Part shown: positions 48,061 through 59,900 of the stretch, one piece after another
Layout: each line of letters begins with the position of its first letter
How positions within the stretch are numbered: the first letter of the stretch is position 1
NCBI GenBank assembly: GCA_036936605.1
Contig: JAUPFV010000005.1
Coordinates: 61,834,742 to 61,898,741, forward strand
Direction: 5' to 3'
Source: Limnanthes douglasii subsp. nivea
Lineage: Eukaryota > Streptophyta > Magnoliopsida > Brassicales > Limnanthaceae
Length of the DNA: 64,000 nt
Made by a program: the position numbers and the translations under genes
The notes under the pieces: model-generated
What the model was told of the DNA's origin: nothing
The model's database searches: none
The model's input: the letters and a program-made list of their open reading frames with translations, nothing else

Positions 48061-48800
48061 GTCGATTCTCTAGCGGTTATACCTATGATGTGAAGTGTAC
48101 GCGTATGAGAGTGTAAGACTTCTATGACACACATAATCATATAAAAGTCATTGTGGAAGGCATGCACGCCAATGTCAGAAACCGAGTGACACGTGAATTT
48201 GGAGCAGAGCATGCGTTAAGCTCTTAGAAATCACTGTGACACGTGGATTTGAAGCAAAACATGCAATGCATGATCATGAGCTTAGCAATATGGTCAATGA
48301 TGTCATTGTTCCAATAAGAAACATAGGGTAAATGAGGTCGGACGTCTCTGAGATTCTTTCATATTTTAGTCATCATTCGAATATCTTCACAAGGACTGAT
48401 AGGCTATCGATAAAGAGACATAATATGTGGAAAATAGGTAAATTGGTTAAATAAAGAAGATAATTTGGCTTTATAAAAGTCTTGTAAAGAAACCCAAAAA
48501 ATGTTTAACATTCATAGGCCTAATATAATAACTAATAATTATGGTTGAGATTAGTAAAGTAGTAGGGTGAGGTGACCATAAAAGAGGGTAATCATGTAAT
48601 TTATGGATCCACCCTTATACTATATAAAGCAACACCCCTTTTTGGGAAAATTGATTAATCATTACTCAATCATTACTTTGTCATTTTTGTGAGTTTATAT
48701 CTCTATATTTCTCGTGTTTCTCTTTCTAAATATTCTCATCTAAACATAACTTAGACATATAACCCCTCTAAAAAATATTTGGAAGTATCACCCATAACAA
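48061..48800 (+). other. LTR-like or promoter-like segment
   Basis: TATATAAA at 48621-48628, followed by A/T-rich sequence with CT-rich runs, looks like an LTR U3/R region. No partner copy was found in the window, so the assignment is weak. Confidence 0.25.
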
Positions 48801-51650
48801 AATATTGTCTTTTTAGAGGTCTTTCAGATGCAGAGTATAAGAACAAATAAAGAAAAAACAACCCTAATTTTTGGAAAAATTTACACCATCTTAATCTATA
48901 CCTCCAATGGGAAAAGCCTTCTTATTAGGGAGGAAAAATCACATATTCTCTATAAATACATTTGGTTGCACCCGCATATTGAGGAACTTTAAATTTTAAA
49001 AGTCTTGGGTAGTGGAGCTTCCTTCATAAGTTTAACTTATTTGGGAGTTAAATTATCTACTCATTCGCTACATGAAAAAGTTGGAAATAAAAAAACTAAT
49101 TTTTTGTTGTATCAAATTCAAAAAGGGTATATCATCCTCATTTACAATTCTTTCTATTGCCCTAGAGCTAATTTTACTAGTATACGCGTAGGAAAAAAAA
49201 CTAACTTCCAAAATTCCCCAAATAATATTAGATCTACGTTATATATGATCTCATAAATGCTCAAAATAAGATTGATTTCCCACATTTGTCCATGCTTCAC
49301 AATTTTATTACCTATAAACTTACGGGGTTTCTTCAAGTGGATTTCATGTTAAACCCGTTTATTTTTCAGAAGGTTCTCATTTTGTACTTTTTTATTTTCC
49401 AAGGTGGTAACAACTTATAATGACTCTTGGGTAATTGTTTGCACATTCTCCAAGGTCGAGAGTTGCTATTCTAAGTAAGCAACTCGTGCATTTGCTTTCT
49501 TTGTATATTTTATTCTTCATGGAAAACTGTTGGCTAAAATGAGCCTCGAAGTCTTGGTACACTTGTTGCTGGAAAATCAAACATTCTTCCACTTTGAATT
49601 CTTTGGGTATAATTTTATTTTGATTCATGATCTCGGCTTTTATTTTTAACAGCAACCATAGTTCGAGCATCTTAAAATCTATACTATTTTCCCCTACAGG
49701 ATGTCGAAGGTATTGAAGATAATCTGTAATAAGAAGATAAATAACTTGTCCTTGTAATATCAATGAAAAGAATATATAAATACATACCATGAACCCTTTC
49801 TCAATTTACCGAGCTACCAGATCAATAATCGATGCACTAACGCAATTGTGTGGTCCCGAAACAATGCCATCATATGAGAGAAAAATTATCCCACACTTAT
49901 AAGTTCTAAAAGGTCAGTAGATGTTTGAGTTAAAATAGGCAAAATGTCCAGCCGTAGAGAAGGGAGATAATTTTAAATGATATATTCTGTTATACTAACG
50001 ATAAAAGTGATTTCTAAAGTAATAGTAGAAGTGGACGAAAGATAAATTCCTTATCCAAAATATGCCATTGACAATTATCGGGAGTTCATTCTTTCGTTAA
50101 GGTACTGCATGTGGATTGACAAACCAATCTACGAACATTGAACCACTGCAACGATTCTTTCTTTATGTTTCTTTTTAGTAGGACCATTATATATTAGACC
50201 TATTTTTATTTTATCTCTAAAATCATGTACCGCTTGAATATTGCAGCATCTATATGATATTATAACATTATACTATACTTCATATTTGTTTATCTCTTTT
50301 TATTGGCTATTATTTACGGTCTTAGGGTACGATATTACTGCATTATTTCTTTCTTCTTCAACTACAATTGATATTAAGATAGTTCAACCAAATATGATAA
50401 ACATATCTCATTGTAATCTCCCACGTGTTGATGATCCAAAGGTTAATAGTTGTCTAAAAGAACCAAATATGCGGTGTTGCGCATGTGACACACGCCTTTA
50501 CATGCACTACCTACCCACCACTTACATCTACAAACTTTTTATTTTCTACATGATCACTCATCACTTGTACGGATATCAAATGTGTTTACTTCCCCGTTAA
50601 GATCTCGACTAACTATTAAGTTTGACTCGACATAAAGCCAATTTACATGTATTTATATTTTATATTTTATATTCTATTTACTACTATGAATACTCATTTT
50701 GTATTATATTGAAGAAACTTGTATAAGATCACCAATAACGTTGTTTCACTTTGGAAAATACGCCACTTACATTACGTCAGTTACATTAGCAACCTACCAC
50801 CTAATCATGTACTATTTTTTATTTGAAAAAATAAAATGATATCAATATGTTATTCAAATGAGTTTTTGGTTGGAAAACTTTTAACGAGACAAGAATGAAG
50901 ACTGTATCGAACTGTGCTTTCAGATTTATGATAATTTTACTAAAAATAACTGGACCGATAGATGAAATATGCAACAAATTTTGGATAACCTCTTAAATAA
51001 AATCTCACAAGATCGGTCGCATATGTAAAAAAAAATCAGAATATAAAAATCCAACTATTTTACTACGCTAAATTCTTTAAGTCTTATTCTTCACATCAAA
51101 CAATTCAAAATTCAAAAGATCGATCGTACAAATAAACTCTGAACAATCTTTATGGGCTAAACACAATATATATATAAAAACCAACAATTTGGTTCAAGAA
51201 ACCTGATCATAAAAATAGTAGTTCAACATCACAAAGATTATTAGACATAGTTTCATACTCATTTCTCACTTTGTTCGCAAAAAATATAGAGCAATGATAA
51301 TAACCAAATATTCAAATTAGACGAACTTTAATTAATAAAAATAAAAATTAATAAATGACACGTGACCATATTAGTTCAGAATAAGTTTGAATAAAAAACA
51401 TATTTCTTCTAGAGTTAAGTAAATAATATATCAAACTATAATGTTTTTAGTTTTTGTTTAGAAACAAAAAATACACGCGGTGGTTCAAGTACTTCAAAGG
51501 CTACACAATCCTCCATATTGCGGCTACAGAGATTTAAAAATACAAATATATGACAAATCTACACAACCATACCTCTGCAATGATAGAGTTAAGAGATTTA
51601 AATATAACATTTTCACCCAACAAATTACAAATCCAATTTTTTTAACCCCC
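48801..51650. other. intergenic stretch
   Basis: Includes a 132-codon minus-strand frame (49392-49790) with no recognisable domain and A/T-rich sequence. I see no gene I would support. Confidence 0.4.
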
Positions 51651-51736
51651 CATCTAACTCCCCTCCTTTTATCTTCGGAAAACACCTCCATCTCCAAAAC
51701 CATCCTTTTTCCATTCCATCCACCTCTCATTCCTCT

Positions 51737-52597
51737 TTGCATATATCCAACTCCTCCCTTAACCCCTCTTTCTCCCTCACTTATTTTTGGGCTAATGTTG
51801 TTTCAGGATCTAACAAACAGACGATTCCTCTTATCCTTGAAGTTCTTCAAAACGAATTTAATAGAAATGTTTTGATCAGGAATGATGATACCCTCATTGG
51901 TTCTCCAGATTCTTGGAGATGTTGCTTATCGAGATATTTCCTTGGAGAATCACCCAATCTTCTCGAACTTAAGGAAAATATCATTGCTATTTCGAGAAAA
52001 CTTGGTCTTGAAGAGTTCAAATGTATTCCCGACGGTTATTTCTTCTTCAATTTAGATATGAAAATATAGCTAAAAACATTTTGGACAAAGCTCCATGTCA
52101 CTTTTGTGGCCTCCTCTTTGTTCTCAAGAAATGAGAACCGCTCTCCACCCTTTTCCAAAGACTCCTTATCTGAGATTCCAATCTGGATTAAAATCTATAA
52201 GCTTCCTTTAGAGTTATAGACTTCTAAGGCCCTAAGTTTTATTGGTATAGTTTTGGGGACTCCTCTTTATGAAGACAAACATATGGAGCATAGAGAAAAA
52301 CTCAAATTCGCTCGCAATTGTGTCATGATTAAAACGAGTACCCCTCTCCCTACTTCGATTGAGATAGAATGTTCAGGCAAAAGTACATCGATCCGAATTG
52401 AGTATGAGGGCCTCCCGCCACAATGCACTAGATGTATTTCCTTTGACCACAACACCATAACCTGCTCTTCCTCCTTGACTGGTTCTCTACCCCATGCAGT
52501 TCCTCAATTTTCATCAAGACTCCCACCCTTGTCGATGACTTCCTCTGAGTTTGATTCCTCTGAAGAGAAGACGCCCCCAGACTACGACTATGGATAG
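51737..52597 (+). pseudogene. LINE-4 ORF1 (DUF4283-like, zinc knuckle)
   Basis: Two frames (to 52069, and 52253-52597) carry SLTYFWANVVSGSN, then IPIWIKIYKLPLEL and GTPLYEDKHMEHREKLKFAR, and end with the zinc knuckle CTRCISFDHNTITC (CX2CX4HX4C complete). The arrangement is typical of plant L1 ORF1, the RNA-binding partner of the element. Stops at 52067-52069 and before 52230 break it. Confidence 0.8.
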
Positions 52598-52704
52598 TAA
52601 TAATGTCGTGGATTCCTCATCTGATAGATCCATTCCTCTCAGAACGACCCCTGAAGGCCCGCATCCCTCTGACAGGGTCACTGCCTAGCCCACTGTAAAT
52701 TTTT

Positions 52705-53600
52705 ATGTTTATCGCTTCTTGGAATGTGCTCGGGTTAAATGACCCCATTCGTAAAAAAGATGTTAATGATTCTATCTTGAGTAACAGTATTCTATTATGA
52801 TCCTTGTTAAAACCAAAGTACGTACCTATAATATTATTCCTACAATTAATAATATGGCCCCTTATTGGCATTATACCACCAATCACGCCCATGACCCCCT
52901 TGGTAGATTCTGGATCATTTGGAACCCTAGTGTCATTACTATCACTACCCTATCTTCCTCTTCTCATTATATTCATTGCTATGCTAACCACCTTAACTCT
53001 CATGCTTCATTCCGATTTACTGCCACCGATGCTTTCAATGAAAGCCCCGATAGAATCCCTCTCTAGAATACCCTCCAGTCCATCTCTTCGCAAGACCCAA
53101 ACATCCATTTGGTCGCTCTTGGGGCCTTTAATGCCATCCGTTGTCCGGAGGAACGTCGTGGATCCTCTAACAATCAGACTTATGCGATTGAAAAATTCAA
53201 TAACTATTGCCTCTCTTGCGATCTTAACAATATTCGATCCACTGGATCCTTCTATACTTGGCATAACAAATTCCCTTCCAATCTTATCAATTCCAAAATT
53301 GATTGGGTCCTAGTTAATAAAAATTGGGAAAAAAGTTTCCCTAACTCTTCTGTTCATTTTGGCTACTCCCGCTCCTTGGATCATAATACTGTTACTCTTA
53401 ACCTTGGTATGTTCCTCAAGCATAAAAAGAAACCCTTTAAATTCTTCAATATGTGGCAATCTCACCCTTCTTACAAAGACTTAGTTACCTCTAGTTGGAA
53501 TTTTCTTTGCACCGATCAGGGTATGAACATAATTTTATTCAAGATGAAAAAAATTCAACTTACCCTTAGGTCCCTCAATCGCTCAACTTAAAGTGAGATC
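52705..53600 (+). pseudogene. LINE-4 endonuclease
   Basis: Opens MFIASWNVLGLNDPIRKKDV at 52705 with the catalytic Asn. Further on it reads ALGAFNAIRCPEERRGSS, NNIRSTGSFYTWHN and SRSLDHNTVTLNL (the SDH-type motif altered to LDH). It is the target-nicking endonuclease of the LINE, broken by several frame changes between 52800 and 53100. Confidence 0.78.
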
Positions 53601-53989
53601 AGTCTTAGAGTTTCTAAAGCCCAACATAAACTTTTCTCTGCTTAATCTCTCTTAGCTCTCAACCCCTCTACCCCCTGCTTATCTCCAAGGAAATTGAGGC
53701 TTCCTCTTCCTTCATCTTTCTCAGCAGAACTGGAGAATCCTTTCTCAAGCAGAAATCCAGAGAAAACTGGCTTAAGCTAGGTGATAGAAATACCAAATTC
53801 TTTTACAATAGCATTAAAAATCAAAGAGTTCATAATAAAATTACCTCTATTGTGAACCCAAACAGTAACCTTATCACGAACCCTCATGGCATCTCTAATA
53901 TCCTTTGCATTTTAACTGCACGCCTGGATCCATACATCCCCTTAGATACAATGGTCTCAACAGGGTTTCTTCCCTTATTTCGGCCAAAT

Positions 53990-54900
53990 TCAACCCCTCA
54001 GACAAGACTTCTATGATTCGCTCGATCACCCATGACTAGATCAGAACCTCTCTTTTTAGTATTGACATCAATAAATCCCATGGTCTGGATGGCTTCAACT
54101 CCAGGTTTTTCAAAAACTCTTGGACCATCGTGGATGATGACTTTTGCAAAATGGTCTTTGATTTCCTTACTTCCAACTCTATGGATTCGTCTTGGAATGC
54201 CACCTCCATTGCTCTCATCCTTAAATCTGATAATCCCACATTTGCATTGACTATCGTCCGATTTCCTTATGCAATGTTCTCAACAAAACCATCACTAAAA
54301 TTATGGCCAACATAATTAAAGATTTCTTCCCCTACTTGATGGATAACTCCCAGTCGACTTTTGTTCCTGGGAGAAATATCTCCGACAATATCCTTCTTTC
54401 CTAGGAATTGCGCAAGAGATATCAACTTAACTCCAAAGAAAAAAAAAGTTGCTTTAAAGATCGACCTTATGAAAGCCTTAGACAATGTCAACTGACAACT
54501 TATTCTTAACATTCTTGTATCCATGAATTTTCCCGAGCAAATGATTACTTGGATCATTCAGAGTATTGTCACTCCATCCTACAACATCAATGTTAATGGT
54601 GACCCCACTGAGTACTTTCAGGCTAGGAAGGGTCTTAGACAAGGCGACCTCCTATCTTCTTTTCTTTTTGTTCTGATTATGCAAGTCCTCTCAGATATTC
54701 TCAAGGAGAAAAACGTTTTTTATTCTTTCCAATTAAGCTAGAAATGTCGGAACCTGAAAATTATTAATCTATGTTTCGTAGATGATTTAATGATTTTCTT
54801 TCATGGCGATACCTATTCCATTTGCCTTATTAAGGACGACCTTGATGACTTTTTCCTTCTCTCTGGGCTGTCCATAGAAAAGTCAAATCTTCCTTTCTGG
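53990..54900 (+). pseudogene. LINE-4 reverse transcriptase
   Basis: Fragments give SWNATSIALILKSDNPT (fingers), KVALKIDLMKALDNV-type motif A at about 54450, RKGLRQGDLLSSFLFVL (motif B) at about 54630 and LCFVDDLMIFFHG (motif C) at about 54775. Both catalytic Asp residues of motif C are present. Stops and frameshifts separate the motifs. Confidence 0.8.
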
Positions 54901-54916
54901 AATCAACCCAAATCTT

Positions 54917-55378
54917 ATGAATGAGCTCATCAATCTCTCTGGCTTCAAGGTAGGCTCCCTCTCTGTTAAATACTTGGGAGTCTCCCTGATCACAAGTCGT
55001 CTTTCTCATACTGATTGTCGCCCCATTCTGCATAAAATTACTGCCCGCATCAACTCTTGGACATTCAAATACCTATCTTATGCTGGTTGTCTCCAACTCA
55101 TCAAATCGGTTCTTTTTGCTGACCAAGTTTATTGGTCTTCAATTTTTGTTCTCCCTTCCAGAGTCCTTAAGAAGCTCTCTAAAATCCTTCGTCGCTACCT
55201 TTGGTCTGATCATGAGATGAAAATATCTGGCTCTAAAGTTTCTTGGAACACCATCTCTATTCCTTTGTCTGAGAGCGGCCTTGGGATCCTAGATCTTAAA
55301 ATATGGAATCAGGCGGCCGTCCTCAAGCACATCTGGTCCATCATTAACAAGGCCTCCAACTCCATCTGGAGTTGCTAG
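54917..55378 (+). pseudogene. LINE-4 RT thumb/connection region
   Basis: A 153-codon frame with VKYLGVSLITSRLSHTDC, RINSWTFKYLSYAGCLQLIK and WSSIFVLPSRVLKKLSKIL, the region after the RT core in plant LINEs. It ends at a stop (SIWSC*) before zf-RVT. Confidence 0.8.
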
Positions 55379-55739
55379 ATTAAGAAAGAGAAAATAAAAA
55401 ACAATAATTTTGGGACATCAATCTTGGTTCCACCCCCTCCTGGACTTGGAGGAAAATCTTTTCTCTTAGGATTTTGGCTAGCAATCTTTTCCAGGTTACC
55501 ATCGATAACGGTAAAAATATTTTTTTTGGTTCGATCCATAGTTTCTCTCTACGACCCTGGTTGCTCACTACGAACACTTTGTCATCCGAGACTCCCGAAT
55601 TAGTAAGAATCTCATTGTCTCTGATTTTATCTATGATAGTAGATGGATTTGACTTCTTAACAAGAGATCCACCATCGCGAACAATAGAAACCAATCTCTT
55701 GAAAATTCGTGAAAACATTCTCTCCCTCCGTCCTCCTAG

Positions 55740-56310
55740 CATCCCGAGAGACGACATCCACTACTGGACTGCAAAAGTCCGATGCCCAAAATTCACTATC
55801 AAAGACACTTATAATGTCATCCGTACGTCTTACCACTGTGTTGGATGGGCGGGTTTAATTTGGAATAAATTCAATATTCCTCGTCATTCTTTCATTCTCT
55901 AGTTAGCCATTCAAAGCTTACTACTCACGACAAGCTTTTGGCTCGGGAATCAACATCTCCCCCTATTGCGTTCTTTGCAATTCGGCTGACGAAAGTAAAA
56001 ATCATATTCTCTATGATTGTAGTTTTTCTTAACGCCTTTGGGATATCACTCGAGCTAAGCTTGGGGTCCCCTTCCTCAATAATTCGAATTGGAACTCTTG
56101 GCTCCTTAAAGCCTCTAATTGGCCCCCATCTCCCCCCTCAGAGTCTCTGGCGTGCCTGCTTTGGTAGTACCATCTACCATATTTGGGGGGAAAAATACAA
56201 CAAAATCTTTGGCTCCCACCGAATCTTGCTTCCGATGTTTCTTTTCGTTCGCTTGCTGATCTCCGTTCCCGTTTTCAGGGTACGAAGGTTAAATGGTTCT
56301 CTATCTCCCA
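55740..56310 (+). pseudogene. LINE-4 zf-RVT domain
   Basis: Reads KVRCPKFTIKDTYNVIR, IWNKFNIPRHSFIL and, in shifted frames at about 55960-56030, an CVLCNSADESKNHILYDC-like zinc-binding stretch, then IYHIWGEKYNKIFG. This is the standard C-terminal zf-RVT domain. No RNase H follows. Confidence 0.75.
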
Positions 56311-56349
56311 CCCTATCTAACTTAGTTTATTTTTTTGTCTCTTTCTTGT

Positions 56350-56909
56350 TTTCTTTTGATTTTTCGGATTCTTGACTGCTGCGGTGCTCCCATTTTTCTA
56401 TATGTTGGATGGCTAGTCACCCTCCTTTTTATCTTGATATGTTTGTTAGATCTCTTTTAATAGAGAATCTTTCTCTCAAGTCTTTGTTACTGTTTTTTAG
56501 AGTGTTTTCTATATTTTTTTCCATTTTTCTTAGGTTTTTATATCTTCCTCTAAAAAACTCATCATTTAATTCCAAACAAAAATTAGAATGCATGATGTTT
56601 TTTCTTTTTGGGTTTTCGAAATTAATTAATTATATTTATCTGGCTTAACAAGGTTATGTAATTTTAGCTTGTTATATAGCCTCTGTCATCTATTAAAGCG
56701 GATGTTAGTAAAAATTTCAAGAAGTTTTTTGAAATTTTTCATAAGCATATTTTTAAATTTAATTTTTATAAAGGAAAGATTAATTGGTTGGTTCGGACAA
56801 GAGATAGGCCTCGAGAGCCGGCTATGTTAAGTTAACATACAAATCTCTCGATACAGAGAGCCAAAAATAAGTTGAGTAGAAGAATGAAATGAAAGAGACA
56901 TAAGGTAAA
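56350..56909 (+). promoter_or_regulatory. upstream region of PYRR-type gene
   Basis: After the LINE-4 end, a TATA-like TTTATAAAGG at about 56764-56773 stands about 137 bp before the ATG. The leader is A/G-rich. The transcription start is not fixed. Confidence 0.4.
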
Positions 56910-59900
56910 ATGGCGCTTTCTTTTCGACCCTACTCTTCTCCAGTCATCTGCAGAGCCAACCTTAGCCTTAACCACAGCAACAGCAACAGCAACAACCACA
57001 GGCACGATGCGGCGTTCATTCGACGCGCCGCTGAGTTAGCAGACAAGTCCGCCGGATTCTCCTCTCCGCACCCGAACTTCGGTTGTGTGATCGCCACCTC
57101 CACCGGCAATGTCGCCGGAGAGGGGTACATGTACGCTGAGGGCACTAAGCCGGCAGAATTGCTCGCCTTGGAGGCCGCCGGCGCATTGTGCAAAGACGCT
57201 ACGGCTTATCTCAACTTGGAGCCTGGTGACTGCCATGGCGACCGCACCGCTGTCTCTGCTCTTGTCCAGGTTTTCTTATAGAATGATCTGATTTTGCACT
57301 TTTATTAGATGAATGTATTGTCTGGGTACCTGTTTAGCTACTCTTTAGGATTTCTCTTTGTAATCCTATGCTAACTTGTTAAATTAACTTACTTCTTGTA
57401 TGAAGTAAGATATATTCCGGCAATAGCTACCTTTATTCAAAATTGAATTCAAAACACTAATCAGATTGCATTGGTAGAACTTGACTAGTGATGACATGAG
57501 CAGATCATAGTGATATGGGCAAGCAAAGCAATGTTCTTGAAATTTATATATATATATAGATAGATAGATAGATTTTTCTCTGCTTAATTTCAGCTAGATG
57601 GAGAACATGGAAACTGTTTAGAATTCATTTTTGCAGAGTGGTATCTGACATTCTCTAGATTAGGCAGGGATTAAAAGAGTTGTTGTTGGCATCAGGCATC
57701 CTTTGCAGCATCTTAGAGGCACTGCTGTACGTGCATTAAGAAGTCAAGGAATCCAAGTCGATGTTGTTGGGGAGGACCTACGGAGCAAAGTCATAGAGGT
57801 ACCCGCGTTTTTCTGTCTGTCGCTGAGTTTCTTTTTCTTCATACTCTATCTATTGAAAGTTAAAGCCTTGAACTGGAATACTAAAACACGCATGCATTAA
57901 AAGGACTAGACAGATCTTTAAAGTTAATTGTGTTGTATAATACAATTCAAGATTCTGAGCATGAGTTTCTAGCTAGATGAGTCGGTTTAAGTTTATTTAT
58001 GCTCCCACGGGACAGCCATTTGGATCTAATTGTGCAAATCAAAATATTTGGGAAGGTAGAAAGAGAGTACAGAGGATACAGACTTGTAAGCTTATCCTAA
58101 GGATAGCATTGAGTGCATACATATCACTTTTAAATTTCTTATGTTTTTTGTTCACATATAGTCGTACTTTCAGAATATAGATTGTTCACATCTCTGAACT
58201 ATATCTCATAGGAAGCTCGGAAGTCATGCCTTCTTGTGAATGCTCCTCTGATTCAAAAAGCTAGTTCTCGCTTGCCATTTTCAGTTCTAAAGTATGCCAT
58301 GACCCTTGATGGTGAGTATCTTAGTTAATGAGCATTTTATTCGTTTATTTTGTTTTTCGTCAATTCTGGACGACTGGCGAAAGTGTTCACATGTAATATG
58401 ATGTGTTTCTTCTACCAACTTTTAAATTGAGAATTGGTGATGTTCTTCTTGGTGTATTAGGTAAAATTGCTGCTAGTAGTGGACATGCATCGTGGATAAG
58501 CAGCAAACTGTCTAGGGAACGAGTTTTTGAGTTGCGTGGCAGAAGTGATGCTGTTATAGTTGGAGGAAATACTGTGCGGAGGGATAGTAAGCATTGCAGT
58601 TACTAATTGTTGTGCAATTTATTTGATTGCATAGTTTCCAAATATTATCAACATGATCTGGTTTCTTTCTGTCTATTAAAACAGATCCAAGATTGACTGC
58701 GAGACATGGAGGTGGGCATATGCCAATTCGTATTGTAATGACACAAAGTCTAGACCTTCCTGAGGAAGCCAATCTTTGGGACATATCAGAAGCGTCAACT
58801 ATAGTAGTTACTCAAAGGGGTGCACGAAAGAGTTTTCAGAGGTTTCTCGCTTCCAAAGGAATCGAAGTGGTGGAATTTGACATCCTAAACCCTAGAGATG
58901 TTATGGAATATTTTCATGATCGTGGTTACCTTTCTATATTGTGGGAATGTGGGGGCACTCTAGCTGCATCAGCTATTTCATCTTGCGTCATACACAAGGT
59001 TATTGTTACTTGTTTTATTACCTCCTATGCTTACATAAATGTGAACCCATATTATTGAAGTTATTCTTTGCCTGAATCAAACTTAAATATATATGGATGT
59101 GAAAAGACTGATATGTCTTGAACCTCTTCTCAGGCTATTACGATTAAATTACCTTTTCACTTCGTTACGACTGAAAATCATTAATACTGATTTTTAACAT
59201 CTTGGCACATCAGAGGTGTTGGTAGCTGTCTTGTAAGGAGAAGCATAATTACTAGAGCTTTATTGATGAAAGAAGTCTTGGTTATCTCATCTCAGTCTAT
59301 GAGATAAATCTTTTGGCTTTGTGATTCCAGAGGACTGGTTACTATTAAGGACGACCGAAATTCTTTTGCAACATTCTATCCATTATCTAACACTAAAAGC
59401 GCTTCTCCTTTATTTAAATTCTAAAATCTATCTTACTTTTATTTACAAGTGATTCATTCCATGATGTTAGGATCGGCCAACTTTCATTGGTTTCTTTTTT
59501 TTTTTTATCATTTTTACCTGATTTTGTTTAGTATCTTTTAATAATTATACTGAGTTATCACAAGCTTATCCATCATTCGAGACTTAATGTGTCTTCTATT
59601 TGTATACTGAATTTTATTTACATTTGAACAATAACTTCAGCGTGATTGTATTGTAAGCCATATAACAATGAATGTTTTTGTAGCATGAGACTGCGAGTTA
59701 GAAAACTGGCAGCTAAATTGTGAAAGGAATAAGCCTCTCATGGGATGGGTTTCTCTTTGCTTTCTAAAAAACTTGAGCTGATTAGAATAATACCATTTCA
59801 TTATTGTCTTATAGCTGGCATTTTATTTTGGTGAAAGTGTGATCTGAGCCTATTAGGTGCTTGATGCTTCTCCTCATGAACTCAAGATACTCTAGTTTAA

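Larger units (their letters stand above)
51700..56350 (+). mobile_element. LINE of a second family (family B), plus strand, LINE-4
   Basis: ORF1 (about 51737-52597), endonuclease (52705-about 53600), RT (about 53990-54900), thumb/connection (54917-55378) and zf-RVT (about 55740-56310). Its codon use is richer in C than family A, and its proteins differ clearly (for example FVDD instead of FSDD/FADD). No RNase H domain is seen at its 3' end. Several stops and frameshifts mean it is inactive. It ends about 550 bp before the PYRR start codon. Confidence 0.85.

Noticed and set aside
49392..49790. 132-codon minus-strand frame
   Set aside because: No domain recognised, hydrophobic start from T-rich DNA, flanks full of stops. 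Kept only as part of an intergenic entry.
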